A stretch of 64,000 nt of DNA, from the NCBI GenBank assembly GCA_052400665.1, contig JBQTGK010000009.1; one strand, 5' to 3'. Below, in pieces: positions 44,709-54,477 of the stretch. A program made the translations under genes and the position numbers. Numbering within the stretch: position 1 is the first letter of the stretch; each line of letters starts with the position of its first letter. The notes beneath the pieces were generated by a model, which was not told the DNA's origin, did not search any database, and was given only the letters and a program-made list of their open reading frames with translations. Origin of the DNA: JBQTGK01 sp052400665. Lineage in GTDB: Bacteria; Bacteroidota; Bacteroidia; Bacteroidales; Marinifilaceae.

Positions 44709-46055
44709 TTAAAAATTCTTCAGCATTCTAACTTCTTCCTCGCTTAGGAATCTCCATTTTCCTCTAGGCATATTTTTCTTGGTAATTCCTGCAAAAAATA
44801 CCCTGTCAAGTTTTTCAACTTCGTAACCCAAATGCTCGAAAATACGACGAACAATTCTATTTTTTCCAGAGTGGATCTCTAAGCCTACTTGTTTTTTGTC
44901 TTCCGAATCGGTAAAACTAATGGCATCAGCTTTTATTAGGCCATCTTCCAGTTCTAAACCTTCTAAAACCTTATCAAGCTCTTCCTGGGTAATTTCTCGA
45001 TCAAGAAATGCATGATAGATTTTTTTCTTGTTATAGCTTGGGTGAGTTAAGCGTTTTGTTAGATCACCATCATTCGTAAAAAGTAAAACTCCGGTTGTCA
45101 TTCTATCTAATCTTCCTACCGGATAAACTCTTTCCTTACAAGCATTTTTAATTAGGTCAATAACTGTCTTGCGTCCCATAGGATCATCTAGGGTGGTAAC
45201 AAAATCTTTAGGTTTGTTTAGAGCGATGTAAACTTTTGCTTCAGGATGAAGAAGCGTTCCATCCATACATACCTTATCCTTAATGTTAACTTTTGTACCT
45301 ACTTCGGTTACAACAGTACCATTAACAGTTATTCTGCCATCGGCAATTCGGTTGTCTGCTTCTCTTCTCGAACAAGCACCTGTGTTCGAAATGTATTTGT
45401 TTAGTCGTAGGATTCCATCAGCAGGGCCTACCATTTTTGCATGTTCTAACTGTTTCTTTTTGCTATAATGCTTACTGCGAAGCACATCTTTACCTGGTTT
45501 ATTTTTAAATCGCTCCGCCTTTAGTTCTTCTATTTCTTTTTCAGATTTTTCTTCAAACGGTCTTTTTCTGTTAGCAAAGTTTGATCTTCCTCTGTCGTCT
45601 TTACGGTTTCTCGATTTCCAATCTCTGTTACCTCTGCGATCTCTTGGCGAATCTTCTTCCGAATAATTTGAGAATGATTCCCCATCGTTTTTTCGATGGT
45701 CTTTATTAAAGTTTCTTTCGCCTTCGTCTCGGTGTCTATTAAAATTAGAGCCGCGTTCCCTGTCAAAGCGTCTTGCTCCTCGGGAATCTTTATTCGATCT
45801 TTTAAAATCTCTTGTCTGATCTTTGTCCTGAGAAGTTGAAAATGGTTTTGAGTCACCATCCTTTCTGCGATTACTTTTTTCAAATTTTCTTTTTCCTTTA
45901 AAGGTTTTCTCGCCTTCTTCCTTGTTTCTGTCGAAATTAGAGCCACGCTTCTTGTCGAATCTTGAATTCGAGTCTTCCGATTTTCTATTGTCGTATCTTT
46001 TCGACTCAAATGAAGCTCTTCCTCTACTTGGTCTTTCTTTCTTATTCTCTTCCAT
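44709..46055 (-). CDS. Pseudouridine synthase, RsuA/RluB family, with long charged N-terminal tail
   Basis: The 448-residue protein has a disordered, R/K/D/E-rich tail (1-205) followed by an S4 RNA-binding domain (about 216-260, LRLNKYISNTGACSRREADN) and an RsuA-type catalytic domain. Its catalytic aspartate is D317 in PVGRLDRMTTG. It isomerises a uridine in rRNA, probably in 23S if it is RluB-like. The tail contains two related repeats (31-52 and 95-116), each reading R-F-D-x-x-R-G-S-N-F. Similar tails occur in Bacteroidota relatives. A TACCTTTG -7 box lies 30 bases upstream (minus strand, 46085-46092). Confidence 0.88.
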   Translation of the reverse strand: MEENKKERPSRGRASFESKRYDNRKSEDSNSRFDKKRGSNFDRNKEEGEKTFKGKRKFEKSNRRKDGDSKPFSTSQDKDQTRDFKRSNKDSRGARRFDRERGSNFNRHRDEGERNFNKDHRKNDGESFSNYSEEDSPRDRRGNRDWKSRNRKDDRGRSNFANRKRPFEEKSEKEIEELKAERFKNKPGKDVLRSKHYSKKKQLEHAKMVGPADGILRLNKYISNTGACSRREADNRIADGRITVNGTVVTEVGTKVNIKDKVCMDGTLLHPEAKVYIALNKPKDFVTTLDDPMGRKTVIDLIKNACKERVYPVGRLDRMTTGVLLFTNDGDLTKRLTHPSYNKKKIYHAFLDREITQEELDKVLEGLELEDGLIKADAISFTDSEDKKQVGLEIHSGKNRIVRRIFEHLGYEVEKLDRVFFAGITKKNMPRGKWRFLSEEEVRMLKNF

Positions 46056-46404
46056 TTCTGATTAAATCATCTGTTCTGAACCTGCAAAGGTATTAATAAT
46101 CAAAGAATATATTAATTTCGGATGTTAATAAATATAAATTAATAGCATTAAAATTTAGTCTTGGCATTAAATTTTGCTTCTGACTAATTCTGTGGTAAGA
46201 CCAGTATGCATTTAGATATCCTTTGAAAATAAGGTCTAGATCAATAACTTTTAAACAATAATCGACATAAAAAGGAATAATGGCTTGATTTGTTTTATTA
46301 AATTTGATCCGGAATTTATTTTTTAGTTTTTAAAATTGTGTAGGAATTTTAAAAGCATATCCATGTTATTTAACTGATCTGTAAACTTTAAACAAAATTA
46401 TAAT
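46056..46404. other. Intergenic region between the pseudouridine synthase and glmM
   Basis: This 349-base AT-rich gap separates two divergent genes. It holds the -7 box TACCTTTG of the pseudouridine synthase (complement of 46085-46092). I see no open gene, no RNA gene and no consensus promoter for glmM that I can support. Confidence 0.45.
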
Positions 46405-47793
46405 ATGACATTAATTAAATCTATATCGGGAATTCGAGGAACCATTGGCGGACAAGTTGGCGATGGCTTAAGTCCTCTTGATGTGGTAAAATTTGCTGCA
46501 GCTTATGGAACCTGGGCATTACGCCGACACAATGGCAATAAAATTAAAGTTGTGGTAGGTCGTGATGCTCGTATTTCCGGCGAAATGGTTGATAAGTTAG
46601 TTGTTGGAACTTTATTAGGCCTTGGAATTGATGTTGTAGAGATAGGATTGGCATCAACACCAACAACAGAATTGGCTGTGACAGGAGAAAATGCTCATGG
46701 AGGTATTATTCTTACAGCAAGTCATAATCCAAAGCAATGGAATGCATTAAAATTATTAAACGAAAAAGGCGAGTTTCTTAACGATGAGGATGGAAAATTA
46801 GTTCTTTCTATAGCCGAAAACGAAGATTTTAATTTTGCAGATGTTGATGATTTAGGAAAAGTTACCAGCATAGATAATTATACTCAAAAGCATATCGATC
46901 ATGTTTTAGCTTTAAACCTGGTTGATGTGGAAGCTATAAAAGAAGCAAATTTTTCTGTTGCTATTGATGCTGTAAACTCGGTTGGTGGACTTGCAATACC
47001 AGAATTATTAAGAGCCTTAGGGGTAAAAAATGTTATTGAATTGTATTGTGAGCCAAACGGGCAGTTTCCTCATAATCCGGAACCACTTCCCGAAAATCTT
47101 ACCGAAATTGCTAAGGTAATGAAACAAGGCAAAGCCGATTTGGGTTTTGTTGTGGATCCTGATGTAGATAGATTGGCCATTGTGAACGAAGATGGAAGCA
47201 TGTTTGGTGAGGAGTATACTTTAGTGGCTTGCGCCGATTATGTTTTGGCAAATACTCCGGGGAATACGGTTTCTAATCTTTCTTCAACAAGAGCCTTAAG
47301 TGATGTTACGAAAAAACACAAAGGAGAATATGAAGCATCGGCAGTTGGCGAGGTGAATGTTGTTACCAAAATGAAAGCTAATAATGCAATTATTGGTGGA
47401 GAAGGCAATGGCGGTATTATTTACCCGGAAAGTCATTATGGAAGAGATGCATTGGTAGGAGTTGCTCTGTTTTTAACTTATATGGCTAAATCAGGGAAAA
47501 AAGCATCTGAGTTAAGAGCATCATATCCAAATTATTTTATTTCAAAAAATAAAATTCAATTAACACCAGAGATCGATGTGGATGCTGTTTTAATTGCCAT
47601 GAAAGAAAAATATCGAAACGAAAAAGTAAATGATATTGATGGTGTTAAGATTGATTTTGCAGAAGAATGGGTTCATTTAAGAAAATCGAATACCGAACCG
47701 ATTATTCGTATTTATTCTGAAAGTGAAAGTGAAGATACAGCAAATAAACTGGCTGAAAAGATCATTTCTGAGATAAAAGAGATTATAAAATAA
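46405..47793 (+). CDS. glmM: Phosphoglucosamine mutase / phosphohexomutase
   Basis: The 462-residue alpha-D-phosphohexomutase carries the phosphoserine loop TASHNP (S106), the metal-binding loop VVDPDVDRLA (near residue 250), the sugar-binding loop GEGNGGIIYPE and the phosphate-binding SNTEPIIRIY near the C-terminus. It interconverts glucosamine-6- and glucosamine-1-phosphate for peptidoglycan, if it is GlmM. A phosphomannomutase or phosphoglucomutase role cannot be excluded, as Bacteroidota members of this clade look alike. Confidence 0.85.
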   Translation: MTLIKSISGIRGTIGGQVGDGLSPLDVVKFAAAYGTWALRRHNGNKIKVVVGRDARISGEMVDKLVVGTLLGLGIDVVEIGLASTPTTELAVTGENAHGGIILTASHNPKQWNALKLLNEKGEFLNDEDGKLVLSIAENEDFNFADVDDLGKVTSIDNYTQKHIDHVLALNLVDVEAIKEANFSVAIDAVNSVGGLAIPELLRALGVKNVIELYCEPNGQFPHNPEPLPENLTEIAKVMKQGKADLGFVVDPDVDRLAIVNEDGSMFGEEYTLVACADYVLANTPGNTVSNLSSTRALSDVTKKHKGEYEASAVGEVNVVTKMKANNAIIGGEGNGGIIYPESHYGRDALVGVALFLTYMAKSGKKASELRASYPNYFISKNKIQLTPEIDVDAVLIAMKEKYRNEKVNDIDGVKIDFAEEWVHLRKSNTEPIIRIYSESESEDTANKLAEKIISEIKEIIK

Positions 47794-47813
47794 CTACTAT
47801 TCATAAACTTATG

Positions 47814-47850
47814 AAAAGTGTAGTGGGCTCTCCGCTACACTTTTTTGTTT
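47814..47850 (+). terminator. Terminator of glmM
   Basis: AAAAGTGTAG pairs perfectly with CTACACTTTT around an 11-base loop and is followed by T residues, 20 bases after the glmM stop. Confidence 0.88.
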
Positions 47851-48308
47851 TATAAAAAGAAAAAATTCCGTAATCGTTTGCGTGGTGATTTGCCGATGCT
47901 TTTCACGGTATTTTTTATATTGTTTTTTTGATTTTTTTTAGGAATTTATTTTTAGTAGATGGTCTTATAAATACTGTAAATATTAGCAGATCCGAATATC
48001 TGTAATTGAGCTAAAGTGTTGTGTGGGTGTTTTTACCCACTGTCGGAAGTTTCTAAATAGATAGAAAAGTGTATGTATGTTTTTAAAATTTTATATATTT
48101 AATGAATCCTGTTGAAAAGCAGGTTTATTTCTAATTTAAAATTCATCATTGTATATATATTTGTCACATAATAAAGAAAAAATTCTTCATTAGAGAGATA
48201 AATTATATAATCATAGACTAAATGCTTTATGAAACGTTCATGATAAAATGAAATTGAAATTATTTGATTCATGATTATTACATATTGCTTTATTAAAAAC
48301 TTATTGAC
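47851..48308. other. Intergenic region upstream of malate dehydrogenase
   Basis: This ~460-base very AT-rich gap holds a TATATTTG -7 box at 48156-48163 with no good -33 box. If used, it gives the mdh message a leader of about 140 bases. I see no conserved RNA motif, gene or strong repeat. Confidence 0.45.
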
Positions 48309-49247
48309 ATGAAAATTACAGTTGTAGGTGCAGGAAACGTTGGCGCAACTTGTGCTAATTGCATTGCTCAAAAAGAATTGGCAAACGAGGTAATTGTTGT
48401 AGACATTAAAGATGGTTTGGCAGAAGGAAAAGCCTTAGATATGTGGCAAACTGCTCCAATTAATTACTATGATACAAGAGTAAAAGGTGTAACTAATGAT
48501 TATGCAGCTACTGCAGGATCAGAGGTTGTTGTAATTACTTCGGGTCTTCCTCGTAAACCAGGTATGAGTCGTGATGACTTAATCGCGACCAATGCAGGTA
48601 TCGTTAAAATGGTTACCGAAAATGTAATTGCTCATTCTCCAGATGCAATCATCATCATTGTATCTAATCCATTAGATGTTATGACTTATGCAGCATTTTT
48701 AACTGCTAAAAAAGCATCGAATAAAGTATTTGGTATGGCTGGTGTATTAGATACAGCTCGTTACCGTGCATTCCTTGCTGAGGAATTGAATGTTTCTCCT
48801 AAGGATATTCAGGCATTACTTATGGGTGGACACGGTGATACAATGGTTCCATTGACTCGCTATACTACTGTTGCGGGTATTCCTGTTACCGACCTAATCG
48901 AAGAAGATAAATTGAATGCTATTATCGAAAGAACTAAATTCGGTGGTGGTGAGCTAGTGAATTTAATGGGAACATCTGCTTGGTATGCTCCAGGTGCTGC
49001 TGCAGCTCAAATGGTTGAGGCAATTGTTCGCGATCAAAAAAGAGTTTTCCCGGTTTGTGCATTGCTTAATGGCGAATACGGAATGAAAGATATTTATCTT
49101 GGAGTTCCTGTAAAATTAGGAAAGAATGGTATCGAAGAAATTATCGAAGTAAAATTAAACGAAGAAGAAATGGCTATGTTGAAAGATTCGGCAGAAGCTG
49201 TTAAGTCTGTTATGAAAGTATTAGATGATATGAATATCGTATCTTAA
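48309..49247 (+). CDS. mdh: Malate dehydrogenase (LDH-like)
   Basis: The 312-residue enzyme starts with the NAD-binding loop VVGAGNVGATCA. It has the malate-specific block GLPRKPGMSRDDL, whose arginine replaces the glutamine of lactate dehydrogenases. The catalytic histidine is in LLMGGHGDTMVPL (near residue 175) and the substrate arginine in DTARYRAFLA. It oxidises malate to oxaloacetate. The gene stands alone between strong terminators. Confidence 0.95.
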   Translation: MKITVVGAGNVGATCANCIAQKELANEVIVVDIKDGLAEGKALDMWQTAPINYYDTRVKGVTNDYAATAGSEVVVITSGLPRKPGMSRDDLIATNAGIVKMVTENVIAHSPDAIIIIVSNPLDVMTYAAFLTAKKASNKVFGMAGVLDTARYRAFLAEELNVSPKDIQALLMGGHGDTMVPLTRYTTVAGIPVTDLIEEDKLNAIIERTKFGGGELVNLMGTSAWYAPGAAAAQMVEAIVRDQKRVFPVCALLNGEYGMKDIYLGVPVKLGKNGIEEIIEVKLNEEEMAMLKDSAEAVKSVMKVLDDMNIVS

Positions 49248-49272
49248 TTGATTTATTTTATTAAAAGTAAAG

Positions 49273-49304
49273 AGGTTGTTTCTAATTTGAAACAACCTTT
49301 TTTT
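49273..49304 (+). terminator. Terminator of mdh
   Basis: AGGTTGTTTC pairs perfectly with GAAACAACCT around a 6-base loop and is followed by seven T. Confidence 0.9.
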
Positions 49305-49418
49305 ATATAAAATTATTTTGAATGTTACAGTATCGAACCTCATTTAGATTTTGTTTAGTAATGATAGTGTAAATATCTCATGATTTGGTATATTTGCTAT
49401 CCTTTGTAAATGCATATA

Positions 49419-49847
49419 ATGGATTTTGAAATACCCATAGAAATTATAGAACTTGAAAATAACAGTTATCACCTGCTTGTTAAGTGTAAAATTAATTCAT
49501 CACAGGAAGGCGATTTGGTGATTGATACTGGTGCATCAAAAACAGTTTTAGATAAAAATTTTGTTGACATTTATGAAAAAACTGAACAGGATGAAGCAGA
49601 GATGCAATCAAGAGGATTAGGAGAAGGAAGCATTGAAACACAGATGGGGAAAATTGAGAATTTTCAGATTGGTGAATTAATCGTTGAGAATTTTTCCTGT
49701 GCATTAATCGACCTTTCAGGTATTAACGAAATGTATCAGCAATACTGTGAACGAAAAATTTGCGGTTTATTGGGCAGCGACTTCCTTTTAGAGCATCGAG
49801 GAATTATTAATTATAGAGAAAAAAATCTGAAATTTGAAAGCTTCTAA
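49419..49847 (+). CDS. Retropepsin-like aspartic protease domain protein
   Basis: The protein has about 142 residues and the retropepsin-fold active-site motif LVIDTGASKTVL (D36-T37-G38). The second conserved hydrophobic-glycine block is GLLGSDFLLEHRGIINY near the C-terminus. The single-domain length fits a homodimeric protease of clan AA, as in bacterial gag-asp-like proteins. It has no signal peptide. Either ATG, at 49410 or 49419, may be used; I chose the second. A TATATTTG box lies at 49389-49396, ending 22 bases before the chosen start. The substrate is unknown. Confidence 0.78.
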   Translation: MDFEIPIEIIELENNSYHLLVKCKINSSQEGDLVIDTGASKTVLDKNFVDIYEKTEQDEAEMQSRGLGEGSIETQMGKIENFQIGELIVENFSCALIDLSGINEMYQQYCERKICGLLGSDFLLEHRGIINYREKNLKFESF

Positions 49848-49997
49848 TTCTCCCAGATTTCAAAAAGTCTTAAAATGCAGTAAACGCTTGAAAATATTGA
49901 ACAAAGGAATTTGAAAAAAATTGATATATTTGTGCGTTAATTTGAGGGTAAAAATATAAAATACCACATATAATAAGAATTTTTTAAACCTAAACAC

Positions 49998-52982
49998 ATG
50001 CGAAATAAAGGAGCGATTCGTCTACTCGCTATTGTCTTTGCGTTAGTGAGTTTGTATCAATTGACTTTTACTTACGTAACGAAAAAAGTTGAAAAGGAGG
50101 CTCAGGAATTTGGAGCCGGCGACATTAAAAAGGAACAAACTTATCTTGACTCGATAAGAGGAGAAGAGGTTTATAATTTCTTTTGGCTGAAAAAGTACAC
50201 TTATAAAGAGTGTAAAGAGTTGGAAATGAATCTTGGGCTTGACCTAAAGGGCGGTATGAACGTTACAATGGAAGTTTCTGTTGTTGATATCATCAAAGCG
50301 ATGGCTAACAACAGCAAAGATAAAACTTTCAATGCTGCAATTGCCAAGGCAAAAGAGATGCAGGCTAACAGTAACAAAGGATTTGTTACTCTGTTTGGAG
50401 AAGCTTTTAATCAAATAGATCCTAATGCTCAGTTATCATCTCCAGATATTTTTGGAACTCTTGAATTGAAAGATAAAATTCCATTTGGAGCTTCTAACGC
50501 TGATGTGTTAAAAGTAATCAAGGAAGAAACCGATGGTGCGATTGATAATACATTTAATATTCTTCGTTCTCGTATCGACCGTTTCGGTGTAGCACAGCCA
50601 AATATTCAAAAAGCTGATGTATCGGGTCGTATTATTATCGAACTTCCAGGTATTAAAGATGCTGCTCGTGTTCGTAAGCTTTTACAGGGAACTGCAAGTT
50701 TGGAGTTCTGGGAAACTTACAGTACTGGTGAGGTAATGGGGTATCTTAATGCAGCAAACTCTAAATTGGTAGAGATTAATGCCGCTTCGGATGTTGTTGA
50801 TGAAGAAGCTACAAAGGTAAAAAAAGAAGTTAAAAAGGAAGCAACAGATAAAGAGGCTTCTCTTTTAGATAAAATTGAGGATGAAGGTGCACAAGATACT
50901 TTGGCAACTCAGGATGCTAAAGCAATGGAAAAAATGTATCCTTTGTTTTCAAAATTAAATCCAGCTCAACAAGGCGGATCGTCAAAAGCTGTTGTAGGTA
51001 GATCATTAGTAAGAGATACTGCAGAAGTAAATAAGTTGTTGGCAATGCCAGCAATCAAATCGGTTTTACCTCGTAACTTAAAATTTTATTGGGGAGTTAA
51101 ACCAATTGATGAAGGTGGAAACGTATTTGAATTATTCGCAATTAAAGTTACCAGTAGAGATGGAAAAGCTCCTCTTGATGGTGATGCTGTAACTTCAGCT
51201 CGTGAGCAAGTAGATCAAAATACTGCTCGCTATGAAGTATCAATGAGCATGAGTGGTGAAGGTGCTAAAACCTGGGCTCGCTTAACAAAAGATAACGTAA
51301 ACCGTGCCATTGCAGTTGTTTTGGACGGATATGTATATACTGCTCCTAATGTAATGGGAGAAATTAAAGGTGGACAATCAAGTATTAGTGGTGATTTTTC
51401 GGTTACTGAAGCGAAAGACCTTGCAAATATCTTGAAATCAGGTAAATTACCTGCTCCAGCTCACATTATTGCCGATGAGGTTGTTGGACCATCATTGGGT
51501 AAGGAGTCTATTGAGAAAGGGATGTATTCTTTCATTATCGCCTTCCTTTTGGTATTGGTTTACATGTTCTTCTTCTATAGTAAAGGTGCTGGTTTAACTG
51601 CAAATATTGCTTTGATTGCCAACTTGTTCTTTATTTTTGGTATTCTTGCTTCTTTAGGTGCTGTTCTTACTTTACCAGGTATTGCCGGTATTGTACTTAC
51701 AATTGGTATGTCGGTCGATGCGAACGTACTTATCTATGAGCGTATTCAGGAAGAATTGAAATCAGGTAAGGGATTAAGCCTTGCGGTAAGCGATGGTTAT
51801 AAGAATGCTTATTCTGCAATTATCGATGGTAACATCACTACCTTATTAACTGGTGTTATTCTTTACTTATTTGGTGAAGGTCCAATTAAAGGTTTTGCAA
51901 CTACATTGGTAATTGGTATTTTCTCTTCATTATTTGCAGCAATTTTCATTACTCGTTTAATTTTCGAAGCTTCTTTAGCACGTAATAAAAATATTACTTT
52001 CTCAACTAAATTTACCGATAATTGGTTGCGTAATGCAGGAGTTAAGTTTTTACAGAAAAGAAAAATATTCTATGTAATTTCTGGAGTAGCAATTGTATTG
52101 AGTATTGGTTCTCTTGCAACAAAAGGTTTGAATCAGGGTATCGATTTTACTGGAGGTAGAACTTATGTTGTAGCATTCGATCAGCCAGTAGCTGTTGAGG
52201 ATATTGCTCAATCTCTTGATAAAGTATACGGACATGCTCCAGAGGTAAAAACTTTTGGTGGCGATAATCAGGTTAAAATTTCTACAAAATACAAGATTGA
52301 AGAATCGGGTACAGAGGTTGATGATGAGGTTGAAGGCTTATTATATGATGGTTTGAAGTCATACTTAGCTGATGGAACATCAAAAACTGATTTCTTAGAG
52401 AACAATCGTAAAATGTCACAAAAAGTAGGACCAACCATTGCCGATGATATTCGTACTTCTGCATTTTGGTCTATCATAGGAGCATTAATCGTGATCTTCC
52501 TTTACATCATGTTCCGTTTCTCGAACTGGCAATATGGTTTAGGTGCTGTTGCTGCATTAGCTCACGATTCAATTATCGTATTGGGTATTTTCTCTATTGG
52601 ATATGGCATGTTGCCATTCTCATTAGAGATCGATCAGGCATTTATTGCGGCTATCCTTACGGTAGTGGGTTATTCGATTAATGATACCGTGGTTGTATTT
52701 GACCGTATTCGTGAGTATTTGGGATTATATCCTAAACGCGATCGCGAAGAGGTTGTAAACAATGCTTTGAATAGTACAATGCGTCGTACATTTAGTACAT
52801 CGCTGTCTACAATGGTTGTATTATTGGCAATCTTCTTGTTCGGTGGTACTTCAATTCAAGGATTTACATTTGCATTATTAGTCGGAGTAATTGTTGGTAC
52901 ATACTCTTCACTATTTATTGCATCACCAATTGCTTACGATACCAGCTTACGTGTACAAAAAGTAAAAGCTAAGAAAAAATAA
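49998..52982 (+). CDS. secDF: Protein translocase SecDF fusion
   Basis: The 994-residue protein joins SecD and SecF. The SecD part has LGLDLKGGMNVTMEV near residue 75, the P1 periplasmic head (about 170-480) and a six-helix core (about 510-660, with TIGMSVDANVLIYERIQEELKSGKG). The SecF part starts near 680, has GIDFTGGRTYVVAF and ends with VVGYSINDTVVVFDRIRE and GTSIQGFTFALLVG. It uses the proton motive force to help Sec-dependent export. Fused secDF is usual in Bacteroidota. A TATATTTG -7 box is at 49925-49932. Confidence 0.95.
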   Translation: MRNKGAIRLLAIVFALVSLYQLTFTYVTKKVEKEAQEFGAGDIKKEQTYLDSIRGEEVYNFFWLKKYTYKECKELEMNLGLDLKGGMNVTMEVSVVDIIKAMANNSKDKTFNAAIAKAKEMQANSNKGFVTLFGEAFNQIDPNAQLSSPDIFGTLELKDKIPFGASNADVLKVIKEETDGAIDNTFNILRSRIDRFGVAQPNIQKADVSGRIIIELPGIKDAARVRKLLQGTASLEFWETYSTGEVMGYLNAANSKLVEINAASDVVDEEATKVKKEVKKEATDKEASLLDKIEDEGAQDTLATQDAKAMEKMYPLFSKLNPAQQGGSSKAVVGRSLVRDTAEVNKLLAMPAIKSVLPRNLKFYWGVKPIDEGGNVFELFAIKVTSRDGKAPLDGDAVTSAREQVDQNTARYEVSMSMSGEGAKTWARLTKDNVNRAIAVVLDGYVYTAPNVMGEIKGGQSSISGDFSVTEAKDLANILKSGKLPAPAHIIADEVVGPSLGKESIEKGMYSFIIAFLLVLVYMFFFYSKGAGLTANIALIANLFFIFGILASLGAVLTLPGIAGIVLTIGMSVDANVLIYERIQEELKSGKGLSLAVSDGYKNAYSAIIDGNITTLLTGVILYLFGEGPIKGFATTLVIGIFSSLFAAIFITRLIFEASLARNKNITFSTKFTDNWLRNAGVKFLQKRKIFYVISGVAIVLSIGSLATKGLNQGIDFTGGRTYVVAFDQPVAVEDIAQSLDKVYGHAPEVKTFGGDNQVKISTKYKIEESGTEVDDEVEGLLYDGLKSYLADGTSKTDFLENNRKMSQKVGPTIADDIRTSAFWSIIGALIVIFLYIMFRFSNWQYGLGAVAALAHDSIIVLGIFSIGYGMLPFSLEIDQAFIAAILTVVGYSINDTVVVFDRIREYLGLYPKRDREEVVNNALNSTMRRTFSTSLSTMVVLLAIFLFGGTSIQGFTFALLVGVIVGTYSSLFIASPIAYDTSLRVQKVKAKKK

Positions 52983-53002
52983 TATTTACTATAAAATATT
53001 TA

Positions 53003-53037
53003 AACCTCCGGATCTTTTGATTCGGAGGTTTTTTTTA
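53003..53037 (+). terminator. Terminator of secDF
   Basis: AACCTCCGGA pairs with TTCGGAGGTT, with one weak pair, around a short loop and runs into nine T, 20 bases after the secDF stop. Confidence 0.9.
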
Positions 53038-53134
53038 TTCTAATTTTCTCATAGGAAGTGGCAAGAAAAATGATTTTCCTATTGGCAAGTTTATCTTAAA
53101 TCTACTATCACTTATCTATTTAAAATTTCTTAGG

Positions 53135-53142
53135 TATATTTG
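53135..53142 (+). promoter_or_regulatory. -7 box upstream of tatA
   Basis: TATATTTG matches the TAnnTTTG box. It lies about 118 bases before tatA, with no TTTG at the expected -33 position. It is the only -7 match I noticed in this 278-base gap. Confidence 0.35.
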
Positions 53143-53260
53143 TACAAAATGAGTTTGATATCGATTACTATTTTATCAATTCTAGTAGAAGAGCAATACA
53201 GATAATTCTTTATTTCTCGTTGTAAAGTATTCATTATTCGATTCTAAAGGAGTAATTTAA

Positions 53261-53488
53261 ATGGAAAACATGCTTTTATTTATCAGTGGAGGAGAAATTG
53301 TTGTTGTATTTATTGTTGTTCTCTTGCTGTTTGGATCTAAAAAGATTCCGGAACTGGCGCAAGGGCTGGGTAAAGGAATGAAAGAATTTAAGCGAGCAGC
53401 TGACGATATTAAAAAGGAGATAAAAGATGAGACTGATATTCTTGATAACATCAAGGATTTTAAGGATGATATCAGTAAAAAATTATAA
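53261..53488 (+). CDS. tatA: Twin-arginine translocase subunit TatA/E
   Basis: The 75-residue protein has the TatA layout. A short N-terminal membrane helix (about 11-26, IVVVFIVVLLLF) is followed by FGSKKIPELAQGLGKGMKEFKRA, the hinge and amphipathic helix. An acidic/basic tail (DDIKKEIKDETDI) follows. TatA forms the channel for export of folded proteins. No tatC lies adjacent. It begins a run of genes on the same strand (antiporter, LolD-like), but a shared function is not evident. Confidence 0.92.
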   Translation: MENMLLFISGGEIVVVFIVVLLLFGSKKIPELAQGLGKGMKEFKRAADDIKKEIKDETDILDNIKDFKDDISKKL

Positions 53489-53531
53489 CTTAATTCGATC
53501 TTACCTTAATTCGGTAAATTTCTTTATATAA

Positions 53532-54467
53532 ATGGATTATTTATTTTTAATTATAGGATTCATAGTCCTGTTATATAGTGGTGACCTACTGGTTAAAGGT
53601 GGAGTAGCGCTTTCTTCGCATTTTAAAATTTCAACTTTGGTTGTGGGCGTTACTGTTGTTTCGTTTGGTACTTCGGCACCTGAATTATTCGTTAGTTTAG
53701 ATGCTGCTTTATCTGGGAGTCCTGATATTTCGATTGGAAATATTGTTGGTTCTAATATTTCAAATATAGCTTTGGTGCTTGGTTTTACAGCCATTTTACT
53801 CCCCTTGCCAGTACGCAGTAATTCCATAAAATTCGACTGGCCTGTTATGATGGGAGCTTCAGCTTTATTTTATATTTTCATATTAAATAATAAGCTAGAG
53901 ACCTACGAGGGAATTATATTTGTTTTGTTATTGATTTCGTTTATGGTCTGGACGGTTTGGAATTCGAGGAGAGAGAGTAGAAGTATGGTTGAAAGTTTTA
54001 AAGAGGCAAAATATTCTATTCCTGTCTCTATTATACTTTTGTTAGCATCATCCTTGGGTTTATATTTCGGGGCAAATTTATTAGTAGATAGTGCCAAGAA
54101 TATTGCCATAGATTTTGGGGTGAGTGAGCGCGTAATCGGTCTTACTATTGTTGCTTTTGGAACATCGGTACCTGAATTGGCAACCTCGGCAGTGGCAGCA
54201 TTTAAAAAAGAAATGGATATTTCTATTGGTAACATTATTGGTTCTAATATTTTCAATATCCTGGGTGTATTGGGTGTAACATCCATAGTTAAAAATATAC
54301 AGGTAAGCGAGGCAATTATTTCATTTGATGTATTAATTATGCTTGCAGTGTCTTTCTTACTTTTCTTACTGATATTGCCACTTAAAAATGGTAAACTTCA
54401 TCGTTGGAAAGGTGTTCTGCTTATGGCAAGCTATTTTATTTATGTATATTTGGTTTTCAAGCAATAA
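53532..54467 (+). CDS. Ca2+/Na+ antiporter, CaCA family (YrbG-like)
   Basis: The 311-residue membrane protein has about ten helices and the two inverted alpha repeats of the family: SFGTSAPELFVSLDAA with GNIVGSNISNIALVLG, and AFGTSVPELATSAVAA with GNIIGSNIFNILGVLG. These repeats form the cation pathway. It exchanges Ca2+ or another cation for Na+ across the inner membrane. It is 43 bases after tatA and 10 bases before the LolD-like gene, on the same strand. Confidence 0.92.
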   Translation: MDYLFLIIGFIVLLYSGDLLVKGGVALSSHFKISTLVVGVTVVSFGTSAPELFVSLDAALSGSPDISIGNIVGSNISNIALVLGFTAILLPLPVRSNSIKFDWPVMMGASALFYIFILNNKLETYEGIIFVLLLISFMVWTVWNSRRESRSMVESFKEAKYSIPVSIILLLASSLGLYFGANLLVDSAKNIAIDFGVSERVIGLTIVAFGTSVPELATSAVAAFKKEMDISIGNIIGSNIFNILGVLGVTSIVKNIQVSEAIISFDVLIMLAVSFLLFLLILPLKNGKLHRWKGVLLMASYFIYVYLVFKQ

Positions 54468-54477
54468 TTGAGTCTAT

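Noticed and set aside
53149..53205. 18-codon open frame (MSLISITILSILVEEQYR) after a TATATTTG box
   Set aside because: It is too short, with no conserved feature. More likely it is part of the tatA leader.
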